From positions 1-55,149 of the IMG/VR virus record IMGVR_UViG_3300021424_000040: a stretch of 55,149 bases of DNA; one strand, given 5' to 3'. Shown in pieces: positions 37,200 to 44,743 of this stretch. A program made the translations under genes and the position numbers. Positions within the stretch are counted from its first letter, which is position 1. Each line of letters opens with the position of its first letter. The notes below the pieces were generated by a model. That model made no database searches, was not told where the DNA came from, and saw nothing but the letters and a program-made list of their open reading frames with translations. Source of the stretch: a virus.

Positions 37200-37375
37200 T
37201 TCATCGCCTTCTGTCTTGCTTTGTCGTTTTGCTCTTCAATATAAGCGTTTAACATAGTGACATACACGATTCTTTCCCAGGGAAGCATGTTCTCTAACTC
37301 CGATAATGAAAACTTATGATGATACATCAAGTTAAAGTTTGATTGATAGTGGTTCACCAGATTTTCATGGAACAT
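37196..37375 (-). CDS. gp51-like hub assembly protein (59 aa, tentative)
   Basis: A 59-residue protein starting MFHENLVNHYQSNFNLMYHH. A core LPWERIVYVTMLNAYIEEQN is typical of the short proteins found directly after gp26-like or tail chaperone genes. In T4, gene 51 is next to gene 26 and acts in hub assembly, so this is a reasonable counterpart, but the link rests mainly on position and size. Its stop overlaps the next start as ATGA, and its start lies two bases after the gp26-like stop. Confidence 0.5.
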   Translation of the reverse strand: MFHENLVNHYQSNFNLMYHHKFSLSELENMLPWERIVYVTMLNAYIEEQNDKARQKAMK

Positions 37376-37377
37376 GC

Positions 37378-38094
37378 TTATCCGAAAAAATTTACAAGTC
37401 CCTCAATAGTATAATCTGATTCAACTTCTGTTTTTGGATTTTTAACTGTGAAAGTATGAGATAGTTTTGGCATGGTAGCAAAGAAATCTTTCACTTTCTC
37501 AAACTGTTTTGAGGTCATGCCACCAATCCACTCTTCAATCTCCTTCTTTGGGGTAGTTTTTGCTTCATACACATCTTCACCAACAAAAATTTGATCAACA
37601 GAATCTACAATAATATCAAATACTTCTTCTGCATTCAAACTCTTCATCATGATTTGCGTTTGAATAAACTGATCCATGCCTGGATACTTCATGATCAATC
37701 CAGAATCATCCGACAACATGATTTTATTTGTGTGTTTTTTGTCCTTTATTACTTTTACTTGGTTGATATCCAACTCATAATCAACTTGAGTTTCATTATC
37801 ATCTTGACATGTGATTTTCATTTTTACAGTCTCGCCAACAGATTTGGCGCGAATGTTAAGAAACAAATATTCAATATCAAAAGAAGCAAGTTCAGTAACT
37901 TTAACTCCTCTAGTCAATACACAATCTTTTACTATATCAACAACAGCATTTGTAATCTGTTTTTCATCCTCAGATTCCATTGCCATAAGAAGAATCTTTT
38001 CTTCTTTCACTAAGAATGGTCTGTATTTAATAGTCTTGCCTGTAGATGGTAGTTCCAACTCATAGTTAGGCACTGGTGGTTTTGGTAAAGCCAT
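37378..38094 (-). CDS. 26: gp26-like baseplate hub subunit
   Basis: A 238-residue protein of the T4 baseplate (gp26) family. The N-terminus LPKPPVPNYELELPSTGKTI, then KYRPFLVKEEKILLMAMES and YLFLNIRAKSVGETVK, is the usual order in this family, with EEWIGGMTSKQFEKVKDFFA near the end. In T4 it is part of the central hub. It follows the tube-like gene after 50 bases and precedes the small gp51-like gene. The length agrees with T4 gp26 (208 residues). The start has a GGAG motif a few bases upstream. Confidence 0.8.
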   Translation of the reverse strand: MALPKPPVPNYELELPSTGKTIKYRPFLVKEEKILLMAMESEDEKQITNAVVDIVKDCVLTRGVKVTELASFDIEYLFLNIRAKSVGETVKMKITCQDDNETQVDYELDINQVKVIKDKKHTNKIMLSDDSGLIMKYPGMDQFIQTQIMMKSLNAEEVFDIIVDSVDQIFVGEDVYEAKTTPKKEIEEWIGGMTSKQFEKVKDFFATMPKLSHTFTVKNPKTEVESDYTIEGLVNFFG

Positions 38095-38144
38095 GATTAC
38101 TCCAAAAAGATATGATGTCGTAAAAATATTTAGATGAGATTATA

Positions 38145-38771
38145 TTATCTACCGTTCAAGGTATCTTTTCCTATACCCCAACGTCTGTAATAAAAATTAC
38201 AGGTAATTTTCACTAACTGAGAAGAACCATACGAAAGAGGTGTTTGATCTAACGAATATGGCCAAGCATCATACAAAGTATAAGTAGTTGAGATTGCTCC
38301 GTTATCGTTTGTTCTGGATCTCTCGGTCTTATATATTTTTATTTTTGATTGATATTCGTTTGGATATCTTAGTCTTCTACCAGATTCAGTTCCATCAGCA
38401 TTCCCATTGCCATCATCAAAAATAAATCGCATCCATTCACCAAGTTTATGTAATGGAGTCATATATGCATCACACATAAATGATAGTTGAATGTCATTAT
38501 ATATTGGTCCAGTTGGATAATAGACTGGCGCATCTCCAGCCATTCTAGTTACAGATCCTGTTGCAAATTGATATCCTGGTAAAGAAACTTCATCACAAAA
38601 TATCATCATTCTAGTGTCGTCAGTGATGGAACTATTTTTATAGGACCAAGTAGTTCCGCCAAATAACTTAGTACCAGAAAAATCAATTTCCACAGCGAAG
38701 TTATTACTGGTCGCCATACCCTTTCCTTGGGTTATCATCGTCAGTAATGATTGTATTCCTGTGCTTGCCAT
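38145..38771 (-). CDS. tail-tube-fold protein (gp19/gp54 family)
   Basis: A 208-residue protein with the T4 gp19-like tube fold pattern: NNFAVEIDFSG, CDEVSLPGYQ, YYPTGPIYNDIQLSFMCDAY, LHKLGEWMRFIF and a final ITCNFYYRRW. In T4, gp19, gp48 and gp54 share this fold. Its place beside gp26, away from a sheath/tube pair, favours a tube initiator or adaptor (gp54-like) over the main tube, but the length is closer to gp19. A late box lies 23 bases upstream. It is divergent from gp4 with 33 bases between. Confidence 0.65.
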   Translation of the reverse strand: MASTGIQSLLTMITQGKGMATSNNFAVEIDFSGTKLFGGTTWSYKNSSITDDTRMMIFCDEVSLPGYQFATGSVTRMAGDAPVYYPTGPIYNDIQLSFMCDAYMTPLHKLGEWMRFIFDDGNGNADGTESGRRLRYPNEYQSKIKIYKTERSRTNDNGAISTTYTLYDAWPYSLDQTPLSYGSSQLVKITCNFYYRRWGIGKDTLNGR

Positions 38772-38772
38772 C

Positions 38773-38780
38773 TATAAATA
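38773..38780 (+). promoter_or_regulatory. late promoter box for gp4 operon
   Basis: TATAAATA on the plus strand, 24-31 bases before the ATG at 38805. It faces the opposite box at 38794-38801. Confidence 0.7.
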
Positions 38781-38793
38781 TTTGGGGAAGATG

Positions 38794-38801
38794 TATTTAT
38801 A
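38794..38801 (-). promoter_or_regulatory. late promoter box for the tube-like / hub operon
   Basis: TATAAATA on the minus strand, 23-30 bases before the ATG at 38771. The two late boxes converge in a 33-base gap, so the two transcripts must overlap at their 5' ends. Confidence 0.7.
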
Positions 38802-38804
38802 TTT

Positions 38805-39239
38805 ATGGCATACTCTGGATTCTTTAAACCAACTAACCCCAAGAAATACAGAGGCAACCCAACGAACATCATCTACCGTTCGCTATGGGAAAGAAAGTTC
38901 ATGATGTTCTGCGACCGCAATCAAAGTGTCATGGAGTGGGGCAGTGAAGAAGTTGTGATACCATACCGCTCACCGATTGATGGTAGGGTACACAGATATT
39001 ATGTGGACTTCTATATTAAAGTTCGTACCAAAACAAATGAAATCAAAAAATATCTCATTGAAGTTAAACCGAAGAAGCAAACAGTTCCTCCACCACCATC
39101 AAAAAAACAAACTAAAATATACAAAGATAAAGTATTAACGTTCTTAAAGAACCAAGCGAAGTGGGAAGCCGCAAGTGACTGGTGTGAGGATAGACAAATG
39201 CAGTTCCTTATTCTCACCGAAGATCACTTGGGGGTATAA
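38805..39239 (+). CDS. 4: head completion protein gp4 (nuclease-like fold)
   Basis: A 144-residue protein closely resembling T4 gp4 (gp50/gp4, 150 residues): MAYSGFFKPTNPKKYRG, IIYRSLWERKFMMFCD, WGSEEVVIPYRSPIDG, YYVDFYIKV and YLIEVKPKKQTVPP. The Glu/Asp/Lys set (WE, VDF, EVK) is the pattern of a PD-(D/E)XK/TnsA-type nuclease fold. In T4 it acts in head completion, after DNA packaging. It is first of a four-gene plus-strand late operon. Confidence 0.88.
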   Translation: MAYSGFFKPTNPKKYRGNPTNIIYRSLWERKFMMFCDRNQSVMEWGSEEVVIPYRSPIDGRVHRYYVDFYIKVRTKTNEIKKYLIEVKPKKQTVPPPPSKKQTKIYKDKVLTFLKNQAKWEAASDWCEDRQMQFLILTEDHLGV

Positions 39240-39242
39240 CAA

Positions 39243-39920
39243 ATGGCAAAGGGATTTAAATCCACAAAAAAAGAAAAATCAAAAGGATACAATACACTTT
39301 TTGAAAGAGTAAAAGAAAAAAGTGGCGGCGAAGAACAGTCTTGGCAGTGGTATAGAAAGACTGTTCGTTCAATGGCGTTGGAATATAAACAACAACCTGA
39401 AAAAACTATACGCGACGAAAGAAAAGACAGAACAGATACTGAAGATAATCAAGACGAAAATAGATTAAGAAGATACGCCAGACAAGGAAGATTATTTCTG
39501 TTTGAATACGAAGCAAAGATGAAGTACCTTCCTTACTATGATACGTTTCCGCTTGTATATGTGTTCAGTGCAAATGCAGATCACTTTATTGGAGCAAACT
39601 TACACTACTTACATCCAAGAAAAAGACCACACGTTATAGAAAGATTAAAAGATGGAAGAATTGATATACCTCGCGTATGTATCCATAAATATATTCTAGA
39701 CCATGTTGACGGATTTCTTCTTGATCTTGCTATAGATGAATGGGATACTGCTATCTCATTACCCGTTGAACATTTCGTAAGGGAACGAGGAAATGTTTTA
39801 GTGCCATACAAATCAACAGATGTATGGACAGAAACAAATGATAAATGGGGTGATAGAATCAAAGCAAAACGAATCATCAAAGGTTATGGTAGACCAGAAG
39901 ACATCGAGGAAGTAAGTTAA
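39243..39920 (+). CDS. conserved T4-like phage protein of unknown role (225 aa)
   Basis: A basic N-terminus (residues 1-80, FKSTKKEKSKGYNTLFER), then a conserved core KYLPYYDTFPLVYVFSANAD and FIGANLHYLHPRKRP. A Y-DTFPLV....GANLHYL pattern recurs in many myoviruses in my memory, without a firm function. Placed between gp4 and the gp48-like gene, it may be a head or tail completion factor; T4 gp2 (DNA end protector) also sits next to gp4, but I see no specific match. It ends with an overlap of one base with the next ATG. Confidence 0.6.
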   Translation: MAKGFKSTKKEKSKGYNTLFERVKEKSGGEEQSWQWYRKTVRSMALEYKQQPEKTIRDERKDRTDTEDNQDENRLRRYARQGRLFLFEYEAKMKYLPYYDTFPLVYVFSANADHFIGANLHYLHPRKRPHVIERLKDGRIDIPRVCIHKYILDHVDGFLLDLAIDEWDTAISLPVEHFVRERGNVLVPYKSTDVWTETNDKWGDRIKAKRIIKGYGRPEDIEEVS

Positions 39921-40801
39921 TGTCACGATTAGTTTATCCAGAAAGAATACAACGTAGTAAAGACTACATTAAATTTCAGTTTAAAGAATATGACACACCA
40001 TACAAAGGCGGTGCTTCTGGAAACGAAGCTGGTCAAGATTATTTTGCAACTAAAGAACTCGCTAATAAAGGAACTCCAATATATTTACCAATGCCAGATG
40101 AAATTGGTTCTTCATTTCAAGGTAACTGGGGAGGAAAAGATATCACAGGATTAGCACAGTTAGCGTTAGGAACAGTTGGAAAAACAGCAGGTGGAATAAT
40201 AACAGGTGATGCGAAGCAACTGGTTGGTGGCATAGCAAACTTGTTTAAAGTAGATACGTTAAAATCTGCTGGTGGTGGTCTTGTCGCAGATGCACTAGAA
40301 ACATTAGGAGCTAAAGTAAATGAAGCGCCTGGTCTGGGAGGAAATCTAACAACAAATGACATCCTACAACTAACAACAGGATCAATCATAAATCCAAATA
40401 CCGAACTTCTATATAGTGGAACTGGACTAAGAACACATGGGTATTCATTTAAAATGATACCACACACTAAATCAGAAGCAACTAGTATTCTTCAAATAGT
40501 TAATGAGTTTAAAAAAGCATGTGCTCCCAAAAGAAAAAGTGCTGCTCTTGGAGATTTAACAAAAAACTTCATAGGTTTGCCTGATTTGTGTGAGGTAACT
40601 TTTATATCTGGAAGTACAGAAAATCGAAATCTTCCAAAGTATAAACCCTCCGCAATAACATCAGTACAAGTTAACTATGTTACAGATGGTAAATATGTTT
40701 CTTTTACTGGTGGAGAACCTATCGGAGTAGCATTGACTGTCGCATTCATGGAAACAAAACTAGTCTTTAGAGAAGATATCGAAGGAGGTAGTGCAAGATA
40801 A
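39920..40801 (+). CDS. 48: gp48-like baseplate tail-tube cap
   Basis: A 293-residue protein. The N-terminus RLVYPERIQRSKDYIKFQFK is followed by a Gly/Ala-rich variable middle (GGIITGDAKQLVGGIANLF). The C-terminal tube-like domain has NTELLYSGTGLRTHGYSFKM, FIGLPDLCEVTFISG and VGVALT-type strands ending FMETKLVFREDI. This layout matches cyanophage gp48, which caps the baseplate and starts the tail tube. It overlaps both neighbours by one base (TAATG). gp54 is an alternative, since the families share the fold. Confidence 0.7.
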   Translation: MSRLVYPERIQRSKDYIKFQFKEYDTPYKGGASGNEAGQDYFATKELANKGTPIYLPMPDEIGSSFQGNWGGKDITGLAQLALGTVGKTAGGIITGDAKQLVGGIANLFKVDTLKSAGGGLVADALETLGAKVNEAPGLGGNLTTNDILQLTTGSIINPNTELLYSGTGLRTHGYSFKMIPHTKSEATSILQIVNEFKKACAPKRKSAALGDLTKNFIGLPDLCEVTFISGSTENRNLPKYKPSAITSVQVNYVTDGKYVSFTGGEPIGVALTVAFMETKLVFREDIEGGSAR

Positions 40802-41490
40802 TGGCATTTTTTAATCGTATACCAAATGTAGAATATGATAAGAAACCTTCAAGGTTTCCATATTCCGAAAAAGAATATGTACTCGTGAAAAACTTCTTTC
40901 GTAGACACAAGTTAACAGAAGAATCATACAACTACATCAATCTATTCAATGAATATGTTCTCACTGATGAAGACCGAATAGATTATCTTGCATACAAAAC
41001 ATATGGGCAATCAGAATTTGACTGGGTTATTCTGATTACTAACAATGTAATCAACTCATACTTTGATTTACCAGTAAAAGAATCTGACCTGTATGAAATG
41101 GTAGACTTTGCCTATCGCTACGAACCATTTGAAACAGGTGAAGAAAATACATTACCAGCCGATAGAACTCATCACTACGAAACATACGAAATCAAAAACT
41201 CCCAAGGGAAAATTGTTCTACAGAAAGGATTAAAAGTAGAACGTTCTTTCTATACGTCACCATTCAAGTACAATGATGGGAATGGAACTATCGTAACTAA
41301 GACTGGCAATCAAGTTTGTCGTATCGTTACCAACTACGAATACGAAAAAACTCTGAACGATGATAAGAGAAAAATCTATCTCTTACGTCCAGAGTTTGTG
41401 CAAGATTTTATTGATCAGTATGAGAAAGAAATGGAATACTCTAAGTCTTCCTCATACATCGACAGATTCACTAAGAAATCTGGAGTTTAA
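40801..41490 (+). CDS. 53: gp53-like baseplate wedge subunit
   Basis: A 229-residue protein. FFNRIPNVEYDKKP, then YINLFNEYVLTDEDRIDYLA and YGQSEFDWVILITNNVINSY, is the gp53 pattern, in which a short conserved motif Y-G-x3-x-WV-x-L-x-x-N is kept from T4. The C-terminus KIYLLRPEFVQDFIDQYEKE is typical of the cyanophage version. It is the last gene of the plus-strand group and ends exactly where the convergent gp32 gene ends. Confidence 0.8.
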   Translation: MAFFNRIPNVEYDKKPSRFPYSEKEYVLVKNFFRRHKLTEESYNYINLFNEYVLTDEDRIDYLAYKTYGQSEFDWVILITNNVINSYFDLPVKESDLYEMVDFAYRYEPFETGEENTLPADRTHHYETYEIKNSQGKIVLQKGLKVERSFYTSPFKYNDGNGTIVTKTGNQVCRIVTNYEYEKTLNDDKRKIYLLRPEFVQDFIDQYEKEMEYSKSSSYIDRFTKKSGV

Positions 41491-42411
41491 TCAGTCTTCC
41501 TCAGCAAGGCGAGCGAAGTAACTGAGAGCATCATCTTCTTCCTCATCTACACCAGCAGCGACTGCAACCTTAGGAAGGGCAGGTTCGCGGCGGGTAGCAG
41601 GAGCAGGAGCAGAGAACTCTTCATCCTCTTCCTCATCCATCACACGAGTTGCTTGAGCAGCACGGGCGGATGCAGGAGTCTGAGTGATGCCAAGCACCAG
41701 ATTCAGACGCTCTTCAAGTTCTTCATAGGACTTGAAGTTATCAGGAGACACAAATGCCTGAAGAGAATGTGCCTGACGCCAGATAGATTCCAGTTTGGTA
41801 TCATCTGCATTCAGAGCAGAAGGAGCAGCGAACTCGGACTTGTCGTAGTTCCAGTAACCAGCAACATTAGTGATTTTCAGTTTAAAGTTAGCACCTTCCC
41901 ACAGATCGAAAGGATTCACAGGAGTTTCATCTTCAAACTCAGGTTGCATAGCGGCAGTGATCTTGTCGAAGATCTTCTTACCAAACTTGTACAGGAACAC
42001 TTTACCCTCGTTCTCAGGGTTTGCTTTGTCACTCACAACATAGATGTTAGCATAATAAGTCAGTTTACGCTTCTGCTTACGAGCAGTTTCTTTATCAGAA
42101 TCACGACCGCTATTCCACAGACGACGGTTCACTTCACCAACAGGATCTTTCTGACCAAGAGTAGTCAGAGAGTTTTCGATGTACCAACCACCATCACCTT
42201 GGAAGGCATGAGAATATAGCTTAACGAACGGAATGTCTTCTCCATCAGGTGCAGGAAGAAAACGAATAACAGCGAACCCGTTACCAGCGGCGTCAACACT
42301 GGGCTTCCAGAAGCGATCATCGCTAGTGGAAGTAGAGTTTGCTTTCTCAAGTTCCTTCGTCAAAGAAGCAAAGGAGTTTTGAGATTTACGCTTAAGATCA
42401 GCGAAAGACAT
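41491..42411 (-). CDS. 32: single-stranded DNA-binding protein gp32
   Basis: A 306-residue protein. It has the basic N-terminal LAST-like segment (FADLKRKSQNSFASLTKELE), the OB-fold core (GFAVIRFLPAP, IPFVKLYSHAF, WYIENSLTTLG, then RKLTYYANIYVVSDKANPEN and EGKVFLYKFGKKIFDKI) and the acidic C-terminal tail (EEEDDALSYFARLAEED) that recruits partner proteins. The T4 zinc site (a His and CPVC-type cysteines) is missing: the core has no Cys, and the matching place reads KDPVGE. It coats ssDNA in replication and recombination. It has its own early-type promoter and a GAGG ribosome site. Confidence 0.92.
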   Translation of the reverse strand: MSFADLKRKSQNSFASLTKELEKANSTSTSDDRFWKPSVDAAGNGFAVIRFLPAPDGEDIPFVKLYSHAFQGDGGWYIENSLTTLGQKDPVGEVNRRLWNSGRDSDKETARKQKRKLTYYANIYVVSDKANPENEGKVFLYKFGKKIFDKITAAMQPEFEDETPVNPFDLWEGANFKLKITNVAGYWNYDKSEFAAPSALNADDTKLESIWRQAHSLQAFVSPDNFKSYEELEERLNLVLGITQTPASARAAQATRVMDEEEDEEFSAPAPATRREPALPKVAVAAGVDEEEDDALSYFARLAEED

Positions 42412-42466
42412 AGGATTACCTCGGATTGTTTTGGATTTGGTTTGTGTGACGCCCGATCACTTAGTC

Positions 42467-42495
42467 ATCATACCACAGGCAGAGGTCGGCGTCAA
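42467..42495 (-). promoter_or_regulatory. sigma70-type promoter for gp32
   Basis: TTGACG (42495-42490), 17 bases, TATGAT (42472-42467) on the minus strand, leaving a leader of about 49 bases. The -35 lies inside the loop of an inverted repeat (see next entry). Confidence 0.7.
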
Positions 42496-42503
42496 CCCTC
42501 TGC
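42479..42503 (-). repeat. inverted repeat around the gp32 -35 box
   Basis: GCAGAGG and CCTCTGC (seven pairs, 11-base loop) flank the TTGACG box. It begins at the end of the DUF1825 gene, so it may serve as a weak terminator for that gene or an operator for gp32. No T-tract follows, so a plain intrinsic terminator is unlikely. Confidence 0.5.
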
Positions 42504-42836
42504 CTCTATCTCCTTCTCAAACTGGTCGAGCTTGGCAAGCATCTCACGCATCAGGGAGAGCACGTCAGCGGTCTCCCACCAACCGTAGAGCATCTTAGCA
42601 CCCTGTTCGATCTGCTCGCACATATCAACTGCTCTGGGATCGTCTGATAGTTTCAGACGCATGTAAAAGATCTGTTGTTTTTCAACCAGTGCTCGTACAG
42701 TATCAATATAGTTCAGCTGATCTTCTTTGCTCCCTTGAAAAGGACCAGAAAGTGTCAGCTCCATTGCTTCCATTTGAAGACGCTCCATTTCTTTTGCTTC
42801 TTCACGGACAATATCAGAATCAAAGAAGTCAGTCAT
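42492..42836 (-). CDS. DUF1825 family protein (cyanobacterial-type)
   Basis: A 114-residue helical protein starting MTDFFDSDIVREEAKEMERL. It has internal LNYIDTVRALVEKQQIFYMR and EQGAKMLYGWWETADVLSLM, the profile of DUF1825, which is otherwise nearly confined to cyanobacteria. It was probably acquired from a host. Its function in cells is unknown. It overlaps the gp33-like stop by ATGA and ends at the gp32 promoter. Confidence 0.8.
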   Translation of the reverse strand: MTDFFDSDIVREEAKEMERLQMEAMELTLSGPFQGSKEDQLNYIDTVRALVEKQQIFYMRLKLSDDPRAVDMCEQIEQGAKMLYGWWETADVLSLMREMLAKLDQFEKEIEAEG

Positions 42837-43051
42837 ACCAGCATCAGTTTAGCGCGAGATGTTTTTTTGATGAAGTTCAGTTGTTGAGCTTCGTGCTTAA
42901 GTTTTTCTTTAAGAGGTTTGGAAATCAGTTTAGGAACAGTTTCAATCTCAATATCATTTTCACTACAGAAATGTAGAATAGCATCAATGTAACTCATCTT
43001 GTCATTATTTACAAGAGTTTCTACTTCCGTAGAAAACTTCGCAATAGTCAT
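42833..43051 (-). CDS. 33: gp33-like late transcription accessory protein
   Basis: A 72-residue helical protein: FSTEVETLVNNDKMSYIDAI, HFCSENDIEIETV, KLISKPLKEKLKHEAQQLNF. This is the pattern I know from cyanophage gp33, which links the late sigma (gp55) and the clamp to RNA polymerase at late promoters. A longer start at 43087 exists, but the ATG at 43051 has GAGG eight bases upstream and avoids overlap with the nuclease gene. It agrees with the late boxes found in this window. T4 gp33 (112 residues) is longer. Confidence 0.65.
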   Translation of the reverse strand: MTIAKFSTEVETLVNNDKMSYIDAILHFCSENDIEIETVPKLISKPLKEKLKHEAQQLNFIKKTSRAKLMLV

Positions 43052-43076
43052 AAATTTATCCTCTATTAGTTTAGAT

Positions 43077-43751
43077 TTATCCTCCATATGTTTCCTGGTA
43101 GAGTGAGCGTAGTTCTATGAAACGGTCGAGATATTTCTTCTCAGGTTTCTTGATAACGACTTGAGTGTTACCATCTTCACATGCAACGATGGTGACAAGT
43201 TGTTGAATGCGTGTCTTATATAGTTCATAAAACATGCACCCATAAACTGTTTCTTGAATATAATAGTCTTCCATCCATTCTTCGCGCTTCTCTTCCGCTG
43301 AGGTTTTGAAGTCAATGACGGATGGAATACCATCAAACTCACCGATGCAATCAACTCGCCCTGCAACTTCCAAGTTGTCAGAGTATAATGCTGCTTCTTG
43401 TAAATAGACCTTAGTGATTCTATTGAGAGTTGGAACAGCATTTTTAAACATCATAAGGGGGAGGGGTTGCCCTTTGAAGTTGTCCTCATTATAGCAGTTA
43501 TTGAGCAAATCTTCAACCATCTTATGAAAGTTTGTGCCGCGAGTAGAGGCACGAGTTGAGATTCGCTGCGCTTTGTCATGACCGACACGCTGCTTCCACT
43601 CATTCAGTTTCTTTTTCTTCTTCGGGCACACCCCAAGAACAGTTGTAATAGATGGATACTTACCACCAGAAGGTGTAGGATAAAGCCTACGACCTTCTAC
43701 CATGATAGGTTCAATCTCAATGGGTTTGAATGACGAAGAATGAAGAAACAT
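43077..43751 (-). CDS. RecB/Cas4-type PD-(D/E)XK exonuclease
   Basis: A 224-residue nuclease. The domain shows YPSITTVLGVCPKKKK near the start and RGTNFHKMVEDLL with His76. The catalytic set is Asp134 in GRVDCIGEFDG and Asp147/Lys149 in VIDFKTS. This is the arrangement of the MGME1/RecB exonuclease group. It probably trims DNA ends in recombination or in host-DNA degradation. It begins a few bases after phoH. Confidence 0.8.
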   Translation of the reverse strand: MFLHSSSFKPIEIEPIMVEGRRLYPTPSGGKYPSITTVLGVCPKKKKKLNEWKQRVGHDKAQRISTRASTRGTNFHKMVEDLLNNCYNEDNFKGQPLPLMMFKNAVPTLNRITKVYLQEAALYSDNLEVAGRVDCIGEFDGIPSVIDFKTSAEEKREEWMEDYYIQETVYGCMFYELYKTRIQQLVTIVACEDGNTQVVIKKPEKKYLDRFIELRSLYQETYGG

Positions 43752-44510
43752 TTAGAAACCTAGATTAATTTTACTAATAATGTAACTGCGAACAAGACCA
43801 GAACGAACGATGTCTTGCACACCAAACTCAATAGATTCAAACTCATCCATTGTAGAGATGATCTTTTGAAAGTCAAGGATGCCATTGCGTTCGTTAGTTT
43901 TGATCAAATCTGTCTGTTGCACATCGCCACAGAACATAATCTTACAATCCTGACCAACACGAGTGATGATTGAATCAAGTTCGTGGAAGTTAAGGTTCTG
44001 CATTTCATCTACAACAATGATGCAGTTATCCATGGTGGTGCCGCGCAGGAATGAAGTAGACCAGAAGCTGATGGTTCCTTGGTTCTTTAGATTGCCATAC
44101 AGTAGTTCAAACTCTTCATCAGTTGAAAGGTTGAACATATACTTTACCATATTCTTATAAGGAATCTGATAGAGCGATGACTTATCTTCATGGTCACCAG
44201 GAAGGAAACCAATCTCGCGTGTCGCTACAAGTGAGCGAACAATATAAACTTTTTCGTAGGGAGTGTTCTCGTTCAGAACATCTTTGAGTGCCAGATAGAG
44301 AGCAACAAATGTTTTACCAGTGCCAGCAGCACCGTAAGCAAACAGATGCTTATCATTTTCCCATGCTTCAAACATCTTACCTTGTGATTCGGTAAGAGGT
44401 TCGATATCTTTAGCAAAATATTCTTCGTTGAGAGGCTTCTTGCGCTTCATTTGCTTTACGCTCATTCCAGTTGGAACAGCTTGCTTAGTCTTACGATTTC
44501 TTACAGGCAT
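43752..44510 (-). CDS. phoH: PhoH-like P-loop ATPase
   Basis: A 252-residue protein. Walker A GAAGTGKT is at residues 60-67, Walker B CIIVVDEMQNL near 163, and SESQGKMF-like LTESQGKMFEAW at 40 is the PhoH N-terminal motif. A sensor CKIMFCGDVQQTDL follows. PhoH is widespread in marine cyanophages and of uncertain role (an RNA helicase-like ATPase, sometimes phosphate-regulated). The N-terminal 25 residues are basic. It is the second member of the operon running towards gp33. No Pho box was seen. Confidence 0.9.
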   Translation of the reverse strand: MPVRNRKTKQAVPTGMSVKQMKRKKPLNEEYFAKDIEPLTESQGKMFEAWENDKHLFAYGAAGTGKTFVALYLALKDVLNENTPYEKVYIVRSLVATREIGFLPGDHEDKSSLYQIPYKNMVKYMFNLSTDEEFELLYGNLKNQGTISFWSTSFLRGTTMDNCIIVVDEMQNLNFHELDSIITRVGQDCKIMFCGDVQQTDLIKTNERNGILDFQKIISTMDEFESIEFGVQDIVRSGLVRSYIISKINLGF

Positions 44511-44512
44511 AT

Positions 44513-44743
44513 TCAGAGACGATTAATGTTTGAACCAGGGGTATCGGCAGCACGATTGATAATGTGTTTCCAATCGCTATCAGTTTTATTCTGCCAGTTT
44601 CCTACTTCAGATACGGCATGAAGTATTGTAGGCATCTGAGTTAGATGAGGATTGTCTGTGAGATATTGTTCCCTTTCAGCCATATACATCCACTTCTCAA
44701 ACTCATCGCCTGTATTGTTATCTTTGAATCTGTAAGTTGGCAT
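44513..44743 (-). CDS. small FmdB-like protein lacking zinc cysteines (76 aa)
   Basis: It starts MPTYRFKDNNTGDEFEKWMY, like the FmdB-type zinc ribbon MPTYxFxCxxCG, but both Cys pairs are absent. The longer frame upstream to 44962 is inside another gene and not used. It overlaps the preceding gene by 26 bases. The function is unknown; phage relatives with the same opening exist in my memory. Confidence 0.6.
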   Translation of the reverse strand: MPTYRFKDNNTGDEFEKWMYMAEREQYLTDNPHLTQMPTILHAVSEVGNWQNKTDSDWKHIINRAADTPGSNINRL

